Shown here: positions 6,659 through 17,057 of the stretch, in pieces
Numbering within the stretch: the stretch's first letter is position 1
Layout of the letters: each line of letters opens with the position of its first letter
From: Compostimonas suwonensis
GTDB taxonomy: Bacteria > Actinomycetota > Actinomycetes > Actinomycetales > Microbacteriaceae
Direction of reading: 5' to 3'
Assembly (NCBI RefSeq): GCF_002797855.1
Contig: NZ_PGFB01000001.1
Location: 620,001-684,000 of the forward strand
DNA length: 64,000 nt
Made by a program: the position numbers and the translations under genes
Notes under the pieces: generated by a model
Told to the model about the DNA's origin: nothing
The model's input: only the letters and a program-made list of their open reading frames with translations
The model's database searches: none

Positions 6659-9600
6659 GTGTCGTTCCTCGCCGTCCTGAGCATGAAGAACCGTGCACTC
6701 ATCGCTCTCGTGACGATCGTCGTCGCGATCTTCGGAGGCCTGGCCCTCACGAGCCTCAAGCAGGAGCTCGCGCCCTCGATCCAGTTCCCGCAGCTCGCGA
6801 TCCTCACCACCTACCCGGGTGCGGCGCCCGAGGTCGTCAACGACGACGTGAGCACGCCCATCGAGACGGCGATCCAGGGTGTTCCCGGCGTCGAGAGCAC
6901 GAGCGCGACCTCGAGCACCAACCTCTCCCTCATCTCGGCGACCTTCACCTACGGCACCGACCTCGCGACGGCCGAGCAGAAGATCGACCAGGCGATCAAC
7001 CGCATCTCGTCGCAGCTGCCCGAAGACCTCGACCCGCAGGTGATCAGCGGAAGCTTCGACGACCTGCCCGTGCTGCAGATCGCGATCACCAACGACGGCG
7101 ACGAGAAGGCGCTCGCCGACCAGCTGCGCAGCTCGACCCTCGGCGACATCGAAGACGTCGCGGGCGTTCGCGAGGCCCAGCTCATCGGCGCCCCGGGCCA
7201 GCGTGTCGCGATCACCCCCGACGACGCCGAGCTCGCGAGCCGCGGCCTCACGAGCCAGGACGTGCGCGACGCCATCTCGCAGAACGGCGTGCTGCTGCCC
7301 GCGGGCGAGATCACCCAGGACGACCGCACCTTCGCGGTGCAGACCGGCTCGAAGCTCGACTCGGTCGACGAGATCTCCGCGCTGCCCATCGTCTCGCCGG
7401 GCTCCCCCGAGGTCACGACGATCGGGGATGTCGCGACCGTCGAGCTCACCGACGACCCGACCACCTCGATCTCCCGCGTCGACGGCAAGCCCGCGCTGAC
7501 GATCGCGATCACGAAGCTCCCGGCGGCCAACACCGTCGAGGTGTCGAACGCCGTGCGCGACGTCCTGCCCCAGCTGCAGGACTCGATCGGCGACGGGGCG
7601 AGCTTCACGATCGTCTTCGACCAGGCGCCCTACATCCAGCAGTCGATCGAGTCGCTCGCGACGGAGGGCCTGCTCGGCCTCGTCTTCGCGGTCATCGTCA
7701 TCCTCGTGTTCCTGCTGTCGATCCGCTCCACCCTGGTCACCGCGATCTCGATCCCCACCTCGGTGCTCATCACCTTCATCGGCATGCAGGCCGCCGACTA
7801 CACGCTCAACATCATCACGCTCGGCGCGCTCACGATCGCGATCGGGCGCGTCGTCGACGACTCGATCGTCGTCATCGAGAACATCAAGCGGCATCTCGTC
7901 GCGGGGGCCGACCGCGCCAAGACGATCATCGAGGCCGTGCGCGAGGTGGCCGGCGCGATCACCGCCTCCACGATCACGACGGTCGCCGTCTTCCTGCCGA
8001 TCTCCTTCGTCGAGGGCACGACGGGCGAGCTGTTCCGGCCCTTCGCCCTCACCGTCACGATCGCCCTGCTCGCCTCGCTGCTCGTGGCGCTCACGATCGT
8101 GCCCGTGCTCGCCTACTGGTTCCTGCGGCCGCCGAAGGCCCGCGCGCACTCCGCCGACCCGGCCGAGACGCCGATCGTCGAGCACGCTCCGGCGCTCGTC
8201 GGTGCTGGTGCCGGCGTCGGTGCGGGCGCCGCCGCCGCGGGCTCGGCGGATGCCGGCACCCGCCTGCTCGCCCAGACCGCGAACCCGGCCACGGGAGCCA
8301 TCCCGACCGCCGGTTCTGGCGCGGGTGCTGCCCCCTCGCGCCGCGCACGCCGCGCGAGCCCGGCCGGCGCCGTCGACCTCGACGAGGTGCCCACCCGACT
8401 GCAGCGCGGCTACCTGCCGATCATCCGCTGGACCCTCAAACACGCCGCCGTCACCCTCATCCTCGCGGTGCTCGTGCTCGGCGGAACCATCGCCCTCGTC
8501 CCGAGCATGAAGACCAACTTCCTCGGCGACTCCGGCCAGAACACGCTGTCGGTCACGCAGACCCTGCCCGTGGGCACGAGCCTCGAGGCGCAGGATGCCG
8601 CGGCATCCGTCGTCGAGGGCAAGCTGCGCGACATCCCGGGCATCGAGACCGTGCAGCTGTCGATCGGCTCGAGCGGGAGCTCGCTGCGCGACGCCTTCGT
8701 GGGAGGCGGCTCGGGAACGATCAGCTACTCGATCACCACAGACCCCGACGTCGACCAGGTCGCGCTGCAAGACACCGTGCGCGCCGAGCTCAACGGCATC
8801 CAGGGCGCGGGCGAGGTCACCCTCGCGGCGTCGGGCGGCTTCGGCGCCTCGGGCGACATCGCGATCGACATCACGGCCAGCGACCAGGCCGATCTGCAGA
8901 CCTCGGCCGACGCCATCCTCGACGCCGTCTCCGGCCTCGACGGCGTCAAGCAGGCCACGAGCAACCTGAGCGAGTCGCGCCCCTACATCGCCGTGACGGT
9001 CGACCGGGATGCCGCGGCCGCCGCCGGGCTCAGCGAGGTCGCGCTCGGCAGCATCGTCTCGCAGATCATGCAGCCCACGACGATCGGCTCCATCGTGATC
9101 GACGAGACGACTCTCTCGATCTATCTGCAGACGGAGAACCCGCCGACGACCGAGGACGAGCTGGCGTCCGCCCAGATCCCGACCATCGCCGGGCCCGTCG
9201 CCCTCGACACGCTCGCGACGGTCGAGCAGGTCGACGGACCCGCGACGATCACGACCTCGCGCGGCCTGCGCACCGCGACCGTCTCGGTGACGCCCAACAG
9301 CGAAGACCTGGGAACCGCGAGCGCCGAGGTCTCCGACGCCATCGCCGGCGTCGAGCTCCCGGGCGGCGCCTCGGCCGAGCTCGGCGGCGTCACGGCCGAC
9401 CAGGACGAGGCCTTCCAGCAGCTCGGCATCGCGCTGCTGGCCGCCATCCTCATCGTCTACATCGTGATGGTCGCGACCTTCCGCTCGCTCCTGCAGCCGC
9501 TGCTGCTGCTCGTCTCGATCCCCTTCGCGGCGACCGGCGCGATCGGCCTGCAGGTCATCACGGGTGTTCCGCTCGGCGTCTCCTCGCTCATCGGCGTGCT

Positions 9601-10360
9601 TATGCTCATCGGAATCGTCGTGACGAACGCGATCGTGCTCGTCGACCTCGTGAACCAGTATCGAGACAAGGGGCTGGAGGTGCGCGAGGCGCTCGTGCTC
9701 GGCTCGTCGAGACGTCTGCGGCCCATCCTCATGACGGCGCTCGCCACGATCTTTGCGCTGCTGCCCATGGCGATCGGCCTCACGGGCCACGGCGGCTTCA
9801 TCTCGCAGCCGCTCGCGCTCGTCGTGATCGGCGGGCTCGTGTCGTCGACGCTCCTCACCCTCATCGTGCTGCCCGTGCTGTACTCGGTCGTCGAGGGCCC
9901 GCGCGAGCGCCGCCGGATCCGCCGCGAAGAGCGCGCCGCCGCCGCTGCCCGGCAGGACGCCCCGAAGCCGCCGCAGCTCGCGATCGCCGCGGGTGTCGGC
10001 GCCGCCGCCGGTTCGGGTGCCGGTGCCGGTGCTGGTGCCGTCGCCGCCGGTTCCCCGACTGCTGATACGGCGATTCAGGCCGGCGTTTCCGATCCCTCGT
10101 CGGCCTCGTCGGCGATTCGGGCCGGCGACAACGGTGCCGATGTCACAAAGCCGGTATCAGAGGCATCCGAGGCGGCTGCCGGCGCAAGCCGGTCTGAATC
10201 GTCGTCGGAGCCGTCGGAGCCGTCGGAGCCGTCGGAGCCGTCGAGCCTTCCGGTCTCCGAGCCCGAGCTGCCGTCGGGTGACGGCGGCGAGGCGCCGGAC
10301 GAGCCCGAATCGCCGTCGGACGGGTTCTCCGCTTCGCCCGACGAGAACCCGGAGAGGTAG
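6659..10360 (+). CDS. RND-superfamily (AcrB/SwrC-type) efflux transporter
   Basis: 1233 residues from a GTG with an AAGGAGA Shine-Dalgarno. The HAE-RND plan is intact: TM1 (residues ~12-30), a porter domain starting ELAPSIQFPQLAILTTYPGA, then TM4 with the proton-relay pair D400-D401 (GRVVDDSIVVIEN), and a repeated second half. Odd features are a roughly 75-residue Ala/Gly linker with an RRARR cluster between the halves (about 490-575), and a C-terminal disordered tail of about 140 residues containing four SEP repeats. No periplasmic adaptor is adjacent, as expected for a monoderm SwrC-like exporter. Substrate unknown. Confidence 0.93.
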   Translation: MSFLAVLSMKNRALIALVTIVVAIFGGLALTSLKQELAPSIQFPQLAILTTYPGAAPEVVNDDVSTPIETAIQGVPGVESTSATSSTNLSLISATFTYGTDLATAEQKIDQAINRISSQLPEDLDPQVISGSFDDLPVLQIAITNDGDEKALADQLRSSTLGDIEDVAGVREAQLIGAPGQRVAITPDDAELASRGLTSQDVRDAISQNGVLLPAGEITQDDRTFAVQTGSKLDSVDEISALPIVSPGSPEVTTIGDVATVELTDDPTTSISRVDGKPALTIAITKLPAANTVEVSNAVRDVLPQLQDSIGDGASFTIVFDQAPYIQQSIESLATEGLLGLVFAVIVILVFLLSIRSTLVTAISIPTSVLITFIGMQAADYTLNIITLGALTIAIGRVVDDSIVVIENIKRHLVAGADRAKTIIEAVREVAGAITASTITTVAVFLPISFVEGTTGELFRPFALTVTIALLASLLVALTIVPVLAYWFLRPPKARAHSADPAETPIVEHAPALVGAGAGVGAGAAAAGSADAGTRLLAQTANPATGAIPTAGSGAGAAPSRRARRASPAGAVDLDEVPTRLQRGYLPIIRWTLKHAAVTLILAVLVLGGTIALVPSMKTNFLGDSGQNTLSVTQTLPVGTSLEAQDAAASVVEGKLRDIPGIETVQLSIGSSGSSLRDAFVGGGSGTISYSITTDPDVDQVALQDTVRAELNGIQGAGEVTLAASGGFGASGDIAIDITASDQADLQTSADAILDAVSGLDGVKQATSNLSESRPYIAVTVDRDAAAAAGLSEVALGSIVSQIMQPTTIGSIVIDETTLSIYLQTENPPTTEDELASAQIPTIAGPVALDTLATVEQVDGPATITTSRGLRTATVSVTPNSEDLGTASAEVSDAIAGVELPGGASAELGGVTADQDEAFQQLGIALLAAILIVYIVMVATFRSLLQPLLLLVSIPFAATGAIGLQVITGVPLGVSSLIGVLMLIGIVVTNAIVLVDLVNQYRDKGLEVREALVLGSSRRLRPILMTALATIFALLPMAIGLTGHGGFISQPLALVVIGGLVSSTLLTLIVLPVLYSVVEGPRERRRIRREERAAAAARQDAPKPPQLAIAAGVGAAAGSGAGAGAGAVAAGSPTADTAIQAGVSDPSSASSAIRAGDNGADVTKPVSEASEAAAGASRSESSSEPSEPSEPSEPSSLPVSEPELPSGDGGEAPDEPESPSDGFSASPDENPER

Positions 10361-10364
10361 CGCG

Positions 10365-10832
10365 ATGGCGACACCCGATTTTGTGCTCGCCCTGCGCGAG
10401 AAGATCGGCAACGACCCGCTCTGGCTGTCGGGGGTCACAGCGGTGGTCGTCCGCGATGCCGAGGTGCTGCTCGTGCGTCGCGCCGACAACGGCGAGTGGA
10501 CTCCCGTCACCGGCATCATCGACCCGGGCGAGCAGCCGGCGACCGCCGCGGCGCGCGAGGTGCTCGAGGAGGCCGATGTGGTCGCGGAGCCCACCCGCCT
10601 CGCCTGGGTGCAGGTGACGCATCCCGTCGTCTACCCCAACGGCGACCGCTCGCAGTACATCGACCTCGTCTTCCGCTGCGACTACGTCTCGGGCGAGCCC
10701 CACCCCGCCGACGGCGAGAACACGGATGCCGCGTGGTTCCCGCTCGACGCCCTGCCGCCCCTGTCGCCCAACATGCTCGAGCGTGTGCGCCGCGCGCTGC
10801 CCGCGACGGGCGAGGCCGCCTTCCTCCGCTGA
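10365..10832 (+). CDS. Nudix hydrolase
   Basis: 155 residues, ATG 4 nt after the RND stop, hence co-transcribed. The Nudix box spans residues 50-72: GIIDPGE then REVLEEADV, matching Gx5Ex7REUxEExGU except that the final Gly is Asp. The fold context ALREKIGNDPLWLSGVTAVVVRD and WFPLDALPPLS is typical of actinobacterial MutT/ADP-ribose-type enzymes that hydrolyse nucleoside diphosphate derivatives. The functional link with the exporter is unclear. Confidence 0.92.
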   Translation: MATPDFVLALREKIGNDPLWLSGVTAVVVRDAEVLLVRRADNGEWTPVTGIIDPGEQPATAAAREVLEEADVVAEPTRLAWVQVTHPVVYPNGDRSQYIDLVFRCDYVSGEPHPADGENTDAAWFPLDALPPLSPNMLERVRRALPATGEAAFLR

Positions 10833-10889
10833 ACCGCGCGCCGGCCCCGCCGGCTCGGCGCGCCCTGTCCCGAGGTGTACTCGCCTACC

Positions 10890-10980
10890 CTCGTGGCACG
10901 CACGAATCCTCGTGGCACGCACAAATCCCCGTGGCACGCGACTTTCCACGTGCCCTGAGTGCTTTCACGTGCCCCGAGGG
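10890..10980. repeat. Three 19-bp direct repeats plus inverted copies between convergent genes
   Basis: CTCGTGGCACGCACGAATC (10890-10908) is followed by a near-identical copy (10909-10927) and a weaker one (10928-10946). Inverted CACGTGCC units follow at 10947 and 10966. The block can fold as a hairpin and probably terminates both convergent transcripts. It slightly overlaps the 3' end of the esterase gene. Confidence 0.65.
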
Positions 10981-12152
10981 CGTTCGCCTGCGGCGAGGGC
11001 TCGGTGCAGGAACTCGGCGACGGCCGCGCGCATCGTCTCGTCGAGGATGCCGATCGAGTGGTCGGCGCCCGGGACGACCATCAGGCGCGATTCGACGCCC
11101 GCGGCGCTCAGGGCCGCCGCGAAGTCCTTCGACTGCGAGAGGGGCACGAACTCATCGAGCGAGTGCCCGATGAAGACGGGCGGGTCGCTCGCGTCGATGT
11201 GGGTGAGGGGAGAGGCATCCTTCGCCGCGGGGCAGTCGTCGAAGCTCTCGCAGCCGAGGTAGCTGAGCACGCTCAGCACGAGGCCGTCGGGGGCGTTCTC
11301 GAGGGCGGCGGCGCTCAGCTCGACGGGGCCGGAGAGCTCCGCGACGGCCGCGACCCGCGAGCCCTCGGTGAGCTCGCCCTCGCCGTCGAGCCCCAGGAGC
11401 GCGGCGAGGTTGCCGCCCGCCGAGCCGCCGAACGCCGCGATGCGGGTGGGGTCGATGCCGTACTCCTGCGCGTTCGCGGGCTCGCGCGCCCACTCGAGCG
11501 CGAGGCGCAGGTCGTCGAGCGCGGCGGGGAAGACGGCGTGGGGTGCGAGGCGGTAGTCGACCGAGAGCGCGACGAAGCCCTCGGAGGCGAGCCACTCGCA
11601 GACGCTGCGCCAGTCGGGGTTGCCCTTGTCGCCGCGCGCCCAGCTGCCGCCGTGGATCGACAGCACGGTCTCGCGGGCGATGCTCTGCTCCGTGTCGCCC
11701 GTGTCGCCCGTGTCGCCGGTGTCGCCGGTGTCGCCCGTGGCTGCGTCGCTTCGGTCTGTGCCGGCCTGTTCCGTATCGCCCGTGTCCGCGTCGCCGGGCC
11801 CGGGCGTCGACGATCCGCCCGGGCCTGCCGCAGATGCGTCGGTCGCGGGTGCGTTGGTCGCGGATGCGTCTGCCGCGACATCCGGGGGCGTGCACACGTC
11901 GAGGGTCAGCAGCACGCCGTCGTTCGAGGTGCCGTAGACCACGTCGGGGTCGACGGTGATCCCCGCGGGCGGTTCGAAGGTGCGGATGCCGATGCGCTCG
12001 CTCGTCGTGAGCTCGCTGTTCTCGGCCCCGGCCGCCGGCTGCTCGAGCTCGCGCACGCCCGTGTGGAAGCCGGAGAGCGCGATGACGCCGACCGCAGCGG
12101 CGAGGACGGCCGCGCTCGTCACGAGGACGGTACGTCGGGTTCGGGTCTTCAT
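10965..12152 (-). CDS. Secreted or membrane-anchored alpha/beta-hydrolase (esterase/lipase)
   Basis: 395 residues from the ATG at 12152. An N-terminal hydrophobic anchor (MKTRTRRTVLVTSAAVLAAA...) is followed by a disordered linker with five GDT repeats (about 140-153). The hydrolase domain has an oxyanion HGG (167-169), the DYRLAPH segment, a nucleophile elbow FGGSAGG with Ser244, and C-terminal LDEF and GADHS supplying the acid and base. This is the hormone-sensitive-lipase/carboxylesterase pattern. Substrate cannot be deduced. Confidence 0.88.
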   Translation of the reverse strand: MKTRTRRTVLVTSAAVLAAAVGVIALSGFHTGVRELEQPAAGAENSELTTSERIGIRTFEPPAGITVDPDVVYGTSNDGVLLTLDVCTPPDVAADASATNAPATDASAAGPGGSSTPGPGDADTGDTEQAGTDRSDAATGDTGDTGDTGDTGDTEQSIARETVLSIHGGSWARGDKGNPDWRSVCEWLASEGFVALSVDYRLAPHAVFPAALDDLRLALEWAREPANAQEYGIDPTRIAAFGGSAGGNLAALLGLDGEGELTEGSRVAAVAELSGPVELSAAALENAPDGLVLSVLSYLGCESFDDCPAAKDASPLTHIDASDPPVFIGHSLDEFVPLSQSKDFAAALSAAGVESRLMVVPGADHSIGILDETMRAAVAEFLHRALAAGERPRGT

Positions 12153-12593
12153 CGGGCTCCGTGGGGCGAAGGAAACTCCGGTTGCTCGCGGGGCGTCAGG
12201 AGTGTGACGAGCGTGGAGTGTGTGACGAGAGTAGATCACGTTTCGTCCGCGGCCAACTTTTCGCGGCATCCTGTGTGCTGTGGGGCTCTCAACAGGGATT
12301 CCGGGTGGTGGTGGAGGGTCGTGTCGTGCCCGCCCGCACGGCTGCCGCGAATCCCGTGCTGGTGTTCGGCGCCATGATCCGGTAACGTAGGTCGGTCGGC
12401 TCTAGACACCGCGAAATGTATCGCGGATGGGTTTGTAAGTCTGGTGGGCCGGTTTCGCAGCATTTCGCTGGCGAATAGTCACTGTATGTGAAACGGCCCC
12501 GGTCGAGGACTGCCCGGGATCTCAGTTGCGCAGCACCGAGAGTGCGTTCGCGTAGTTCTGCCATGTACCAAATCCCAACCCAGGAATATGTCT
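12153..12593 (+). other. 441-bp divergent spacer with probable structured 5' leader of the helicase gene
   Basis: The spacer holds no gene. The helicase-proximal part is AT-richer and contains a hairpin CCGCGA-N6-TCGCGG (12409-12426) and a second TTTCGC/GCGAA pairing downstream. DEAD-box helicases of the cold-shock class often carry long structured leaders, so I read this as a possible leader. A TAACGT element at about 12382 could be a -10. No riboswitch class is recognisable. Confidence 0.4.
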
Positions 12594-14774
<2,181 letters not shown>

Positions 14775-14803
14775 CCGACCGTCGTCGCGCTGCGCGGCAT
14801 CCT

Positions 14804-14869
14804 CGCGGCACGTAAAAGTCCCGCCGGCCCCTGAAATTTCACGGGCCGGCGGGACTTTTACGTGCCGCG
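14804..14869. terminator. Perfect 27-nt-arm hairpin between convergent genes
   Basis: The arms 14804-14830 and 14843-14869 are perfectly complementary, with a 12-nt loop. They include GGCACGTAAAAGTCCCGCC, so the stem contains an A4/T4 tract. It separates the helicase gene from the convergent deazaflavin-dependent enzyme and should stop transcription from both sides. Confidence 0.8.
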
Positions 14870-14900
14870 ACTTCTGCCGGGCGGGGGCGTGCCGCGCGAC

Positions 14901-15338
14901 TCAGGCCATACGCGTGAGCACGAAGATCGGGATCGGCCTCTCGGTCTTCGTCTGGTAGTCGTCGTACGAGGGCCAGGTCGCGGCAGCCCGCTTCCACCAG
15001 AGCGCCTTCTCCTCGCCCGTGACCTCGCGGGCGGTGTAGTCGTGCTTCTCCGCGCCGTCCTGCAGCTCGACGTGCGGGTTCGCCACGAGGTTGTAGTACC
15101 AGACCGGATGCTTCGGGGCACCGCCGAGGGAGGCCACGACCGCGTACTCGCCCTCGTGCTCCACGCGCATGAGCGCCGTCTTGCGCAGCTTGCCGCTCTT
15201 CGCGCCCACCGAGGTCATGACGATGATGGGGCGGCCCTGCAGCGTGTTGCCTGCGGCGCCGTTGCTGCTCTCGAAGGTCTCGACCTGTTTGCGGGACCAT
15301 TCGGCGGTTCCCGGCTCGTACTCTCCAGTCAATGGCAT
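14901..15338 (-). CDS. Ddn-type deazaflavin (F420)-dependent oxidoreductase family protein
   Basis: 145 residues with the Ddn/F420H2-reductase family pattern: [68 protein letters not shown], here interrupted only by family-typical turns. Members reduce varied substrates, including nitro compounds and quinones, with F420H2. F420 biosynthesis genes are not in the window. It lies 6 bp downstream of a TetR gene on the same strand, so the regulator probably controls this unit. Confidence 0.88.
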   Translation of the reverse strand: MPLTGEYEPGTAEWSRKQVETFESSNGAAGNTLQGRPIIVMTSVGAKSGKLRKTALMRVEHEGEYAVVASLGGAPKHPVWYYNLVANPHVELQDGAEKHDYTAREVTGEEKALWWKRAAATWPSYDDYQTKTERPIPIFVLTRMA

Positions 15339-15344
15339 GGCTGT

Positions 15345-16118
15345 TCAGCCTTTCGTTGTGGTGTCAGCTCTATCCTCTCTCGAATCGTCGAGATCGAGGA
15401 GCCTCAGCACCTGTCGGGCCCGCCGCCGCGATGCCGGCAGCCCGGGTGCGGGGTCGAGGCCGAGCAGCCGTCTGCGGTGGGGCTCGCCGAGCAGCAGGGA
15501 GTAGAGCTGCTCGGCGGTGGCGGTGGCGGTGGCGGTGGCGGTAGTGGTGGTGGCGGCGCTGGTGCTGGCGGCGGTGTCAGCGGCGGTGGCGCGGTCGCGG
15601 GAGCCGCGGTCGCCGTGCGGCCCGAGGTGCTCGTGCAGCAGCGCGATCGTGCGCTCCGGCCCGTTCCGGTAGAAGTCGGCGGCGAGGGCGGGCGAGCGCA
15701 CCGACTCGGCGACGATCAGCCGGTGCAGGCCGATGGCGTCGTCGGAGAGCAGTGTGTGCACGACGTGAGCCGCGACATCCTGCAGGGAGTCGTGATCGGC
15801 CGACGCGCGCAACCCGTCTTGCAGCGCGCTGATGGCCGCCGTGAAGATGCAGGCCTTGTCGCCGAAGTAGCTGTAGATCGTGCGTTTGCTCACATGGGCC
15901 GCCATCGCGATGTCGTCGAGGGTCGTCGCCTCGAAGCCCCGTTCGAGAAAGAGCCGCACGGCTGCGTCGAGCACGATCTGCCGTCGTCGAGCACGATCGC
16001 CGGATGCCGGCCGCCCCCGTTTCACGACCGTGGGAGCCGTGTGCGGGGCGGCGGTCGCCGCCGGGGCGCGGGTCGCGGGAGTGCCGGTCGCGGGAGTGGC
16101 CGCGGGTGCTCTGTCCAT
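15345..16118 (-). CDS. TetR-family regulator with an Ala/Thr microsatellite insert
   Basis: 257 residues. After a 35-residue Ala/Thr/Pro leader, the TetR HTH is at about 45-90 (RRRQIVLDAAVRLFLERGFEATTLDDIAMAAHVSKRTIYSYF). The ligand domain is interrupted at about 185-205 by a Ser/Ala/Thr run ending TATATATATA. That run is encoded by a GGCGGT-type hexanucleotide repeat around 15511-15560. The gene precedes the Ddn-like gene and probably represses both. The first 35 residues may be untranslated if a downstream GTG is used. Confidence 0.88.
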   Translation of the reverse strand: MDRAPAATPATGTPATRAPAATAAPHTAPTVVKRGRPASGDRARRRQIVLDAAVRLFLERGFEATTLDDIAMAAHVSKRTIYSYFGDKACIFTAAISALQDGLRASADHDSLQDVAAHVVHTLLSDDAIGLHRLIVAESVRSPALAADFYRNGPERTIALLHEHLGPHGDRGSRDRATAADTAASTSAATTTTATATATATAEQLYSLLLGEPHRRRLLGLDPAPGLPASRRRARQVLRLLDLDDSREDRADTTTKG

Positions 16119-16124
16119 GAGTAC

Positions 16125-16146
16125 AATGATACCGTTCAGTGTTATT
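16125..16146. promoter_or_regulatory. Imperfect palindrome AATGATAC-N6-GTGTTATT, candidate TetR operator
   Basis: It lies 7 bp upstream of the TetR start, between it and the divergent DUF952 gene. Six of eight arm positions pair. AT-rich dyads at this position are usual for TetR autoregulation. Confidence 0.45.
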
Positions 16147-16225
16147 AACCGTCACCACGGCCATCGACCGCCACCGAGCCCGACGGGCTCGCGCGACGCG
16201 GTCTCGCCGCAGACCGGGAGGAATC

Positions 16226-16621
16226 GTGCGCATACTGCATGTCGCCATCGCGGACGACTGGGAGGCCTGCCGCCAGTTCGGCGAGTACTCCGTGTCGACG
16301 AGGCACAAGACCTTCGACGACGTCGGGTTCATCCACGCCTCGACCGCCCGACAGCTCCGGGGCACGGTCGACCGGGTCTTCGGCGATCTCGGCCTCCCCC
16401 TCGTGGTGGCCGTCATCGACCTCGACGCGCTCGCGGCCGACGGCATCGAGGTGCGGTGGGAGGCGTCCGACGACGAGGTCTTCCCGCACATCTACTCGCC
16501 CATCCCCATGGATGCCCCGACCGTCGTCGCGGAGCTTCACGCCCTCCGCGGCCCCGACGGCTACGTGCTTCCCGACGTCTCGGCCTACGACGTCGTGGAG
16601 GAGGCGCCCCGGCTCGGCTGA
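16226..16621 (+). CDS. DUF952-family protein
   Basis: 131 residues from a GTG at 16226 with a strong GGGAGGAA Shine-Dalgarno. The DUF952 signature is clear: ILHVAIADDWEACRQFGEYSVST, then GFIHASTARQL and WEASDDEVFPHIYSPI. Members are small conserved cytosolic proteins of unknown biochemical activity. It is divergent from the TetR gene and followed by a repeat-rich spacer. Confidence 0.9.
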   Translation: MRILHVAIADDWEACRQFGEYSVSTRHKTFDDVGFIHASTARQLRGTVDRVFGDLGLPLVVAVIDLDALAADGIEVRWEASDDEVFPHIYSPIPMDAPTVVAELHALRGPDGYVLPDVSAYDVVEEAPRLG

Positions 16622-17057
16622 GGAGGCCTGGTTGCCTGATTGTCTGGCGGCCTGGTTGCCTGGCGGCCTGGTTGCCCGGGAGGCGTCCGGCCGCTCCGGT
16701 GAAGTGCGGCCGGCCACGGTGATGGCGCACGAGACCCGGCGTCCGCTCCGGCGGGCTGCACTGCACGGCGTCCCGTTCCATCCGGGTGCGGCAGAGCTCG
16801 GTCCAGGTGCGGCAGAGCTCCGGCGGACGCCCGCGCGAACCCGCTGCCCGCCCGTCGCGAACCCACCGTGAACCCGCCGCGCGCCCACTGCGCACTCATC
16901 CCGCGCCCATCGCGAACCCACCGTGCACCCACTGCGCACCCACTCCGCCCCCCCACATCCGCCGAAAGTCGGCGGTTCCCGGGGGTTGTCCGCGGATTCC
17001 CCGAGGGTTACTCTGTGCGTGTCGGCGCGATGAGGCGCCGCTCACCCGATTCGGATC
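16622..17057. repeat. 436-bp gene-free spacer with several short tandem repeats
   Basis: Three repeat types are visible. GGCGGCCTGGTTGCCT-like units occur three times in 16622-16680. GGTGCGGCAGAGCTC occurs at 16785-16799 and 16806-16820. GCGAACCCACCGTG occurs at 16857 and 16912 inside a longer duplicated block of about 55 bp. A CGCCGA/TCGGCG hairpin follows near 16970. The last 60 bp probably carry the promoter of the downstream gene. I see no coding potential. Confidence 0.6.

Noticed and set aside
6587-9790. 1067-codon open frame on the minus strand
   Set aside because: It is antisense to the RND gene, and its translation is a compositional shadow (Arg/Asp/Glu/Gly-rich) with no domain.
12563-12593. 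Leader peptide starting MYQIPTQEYVYAQ before the helicase gene
   Set aside because: No Shine-Dalgarno and it runs through the gene in another frame; no attenuator pairing found.
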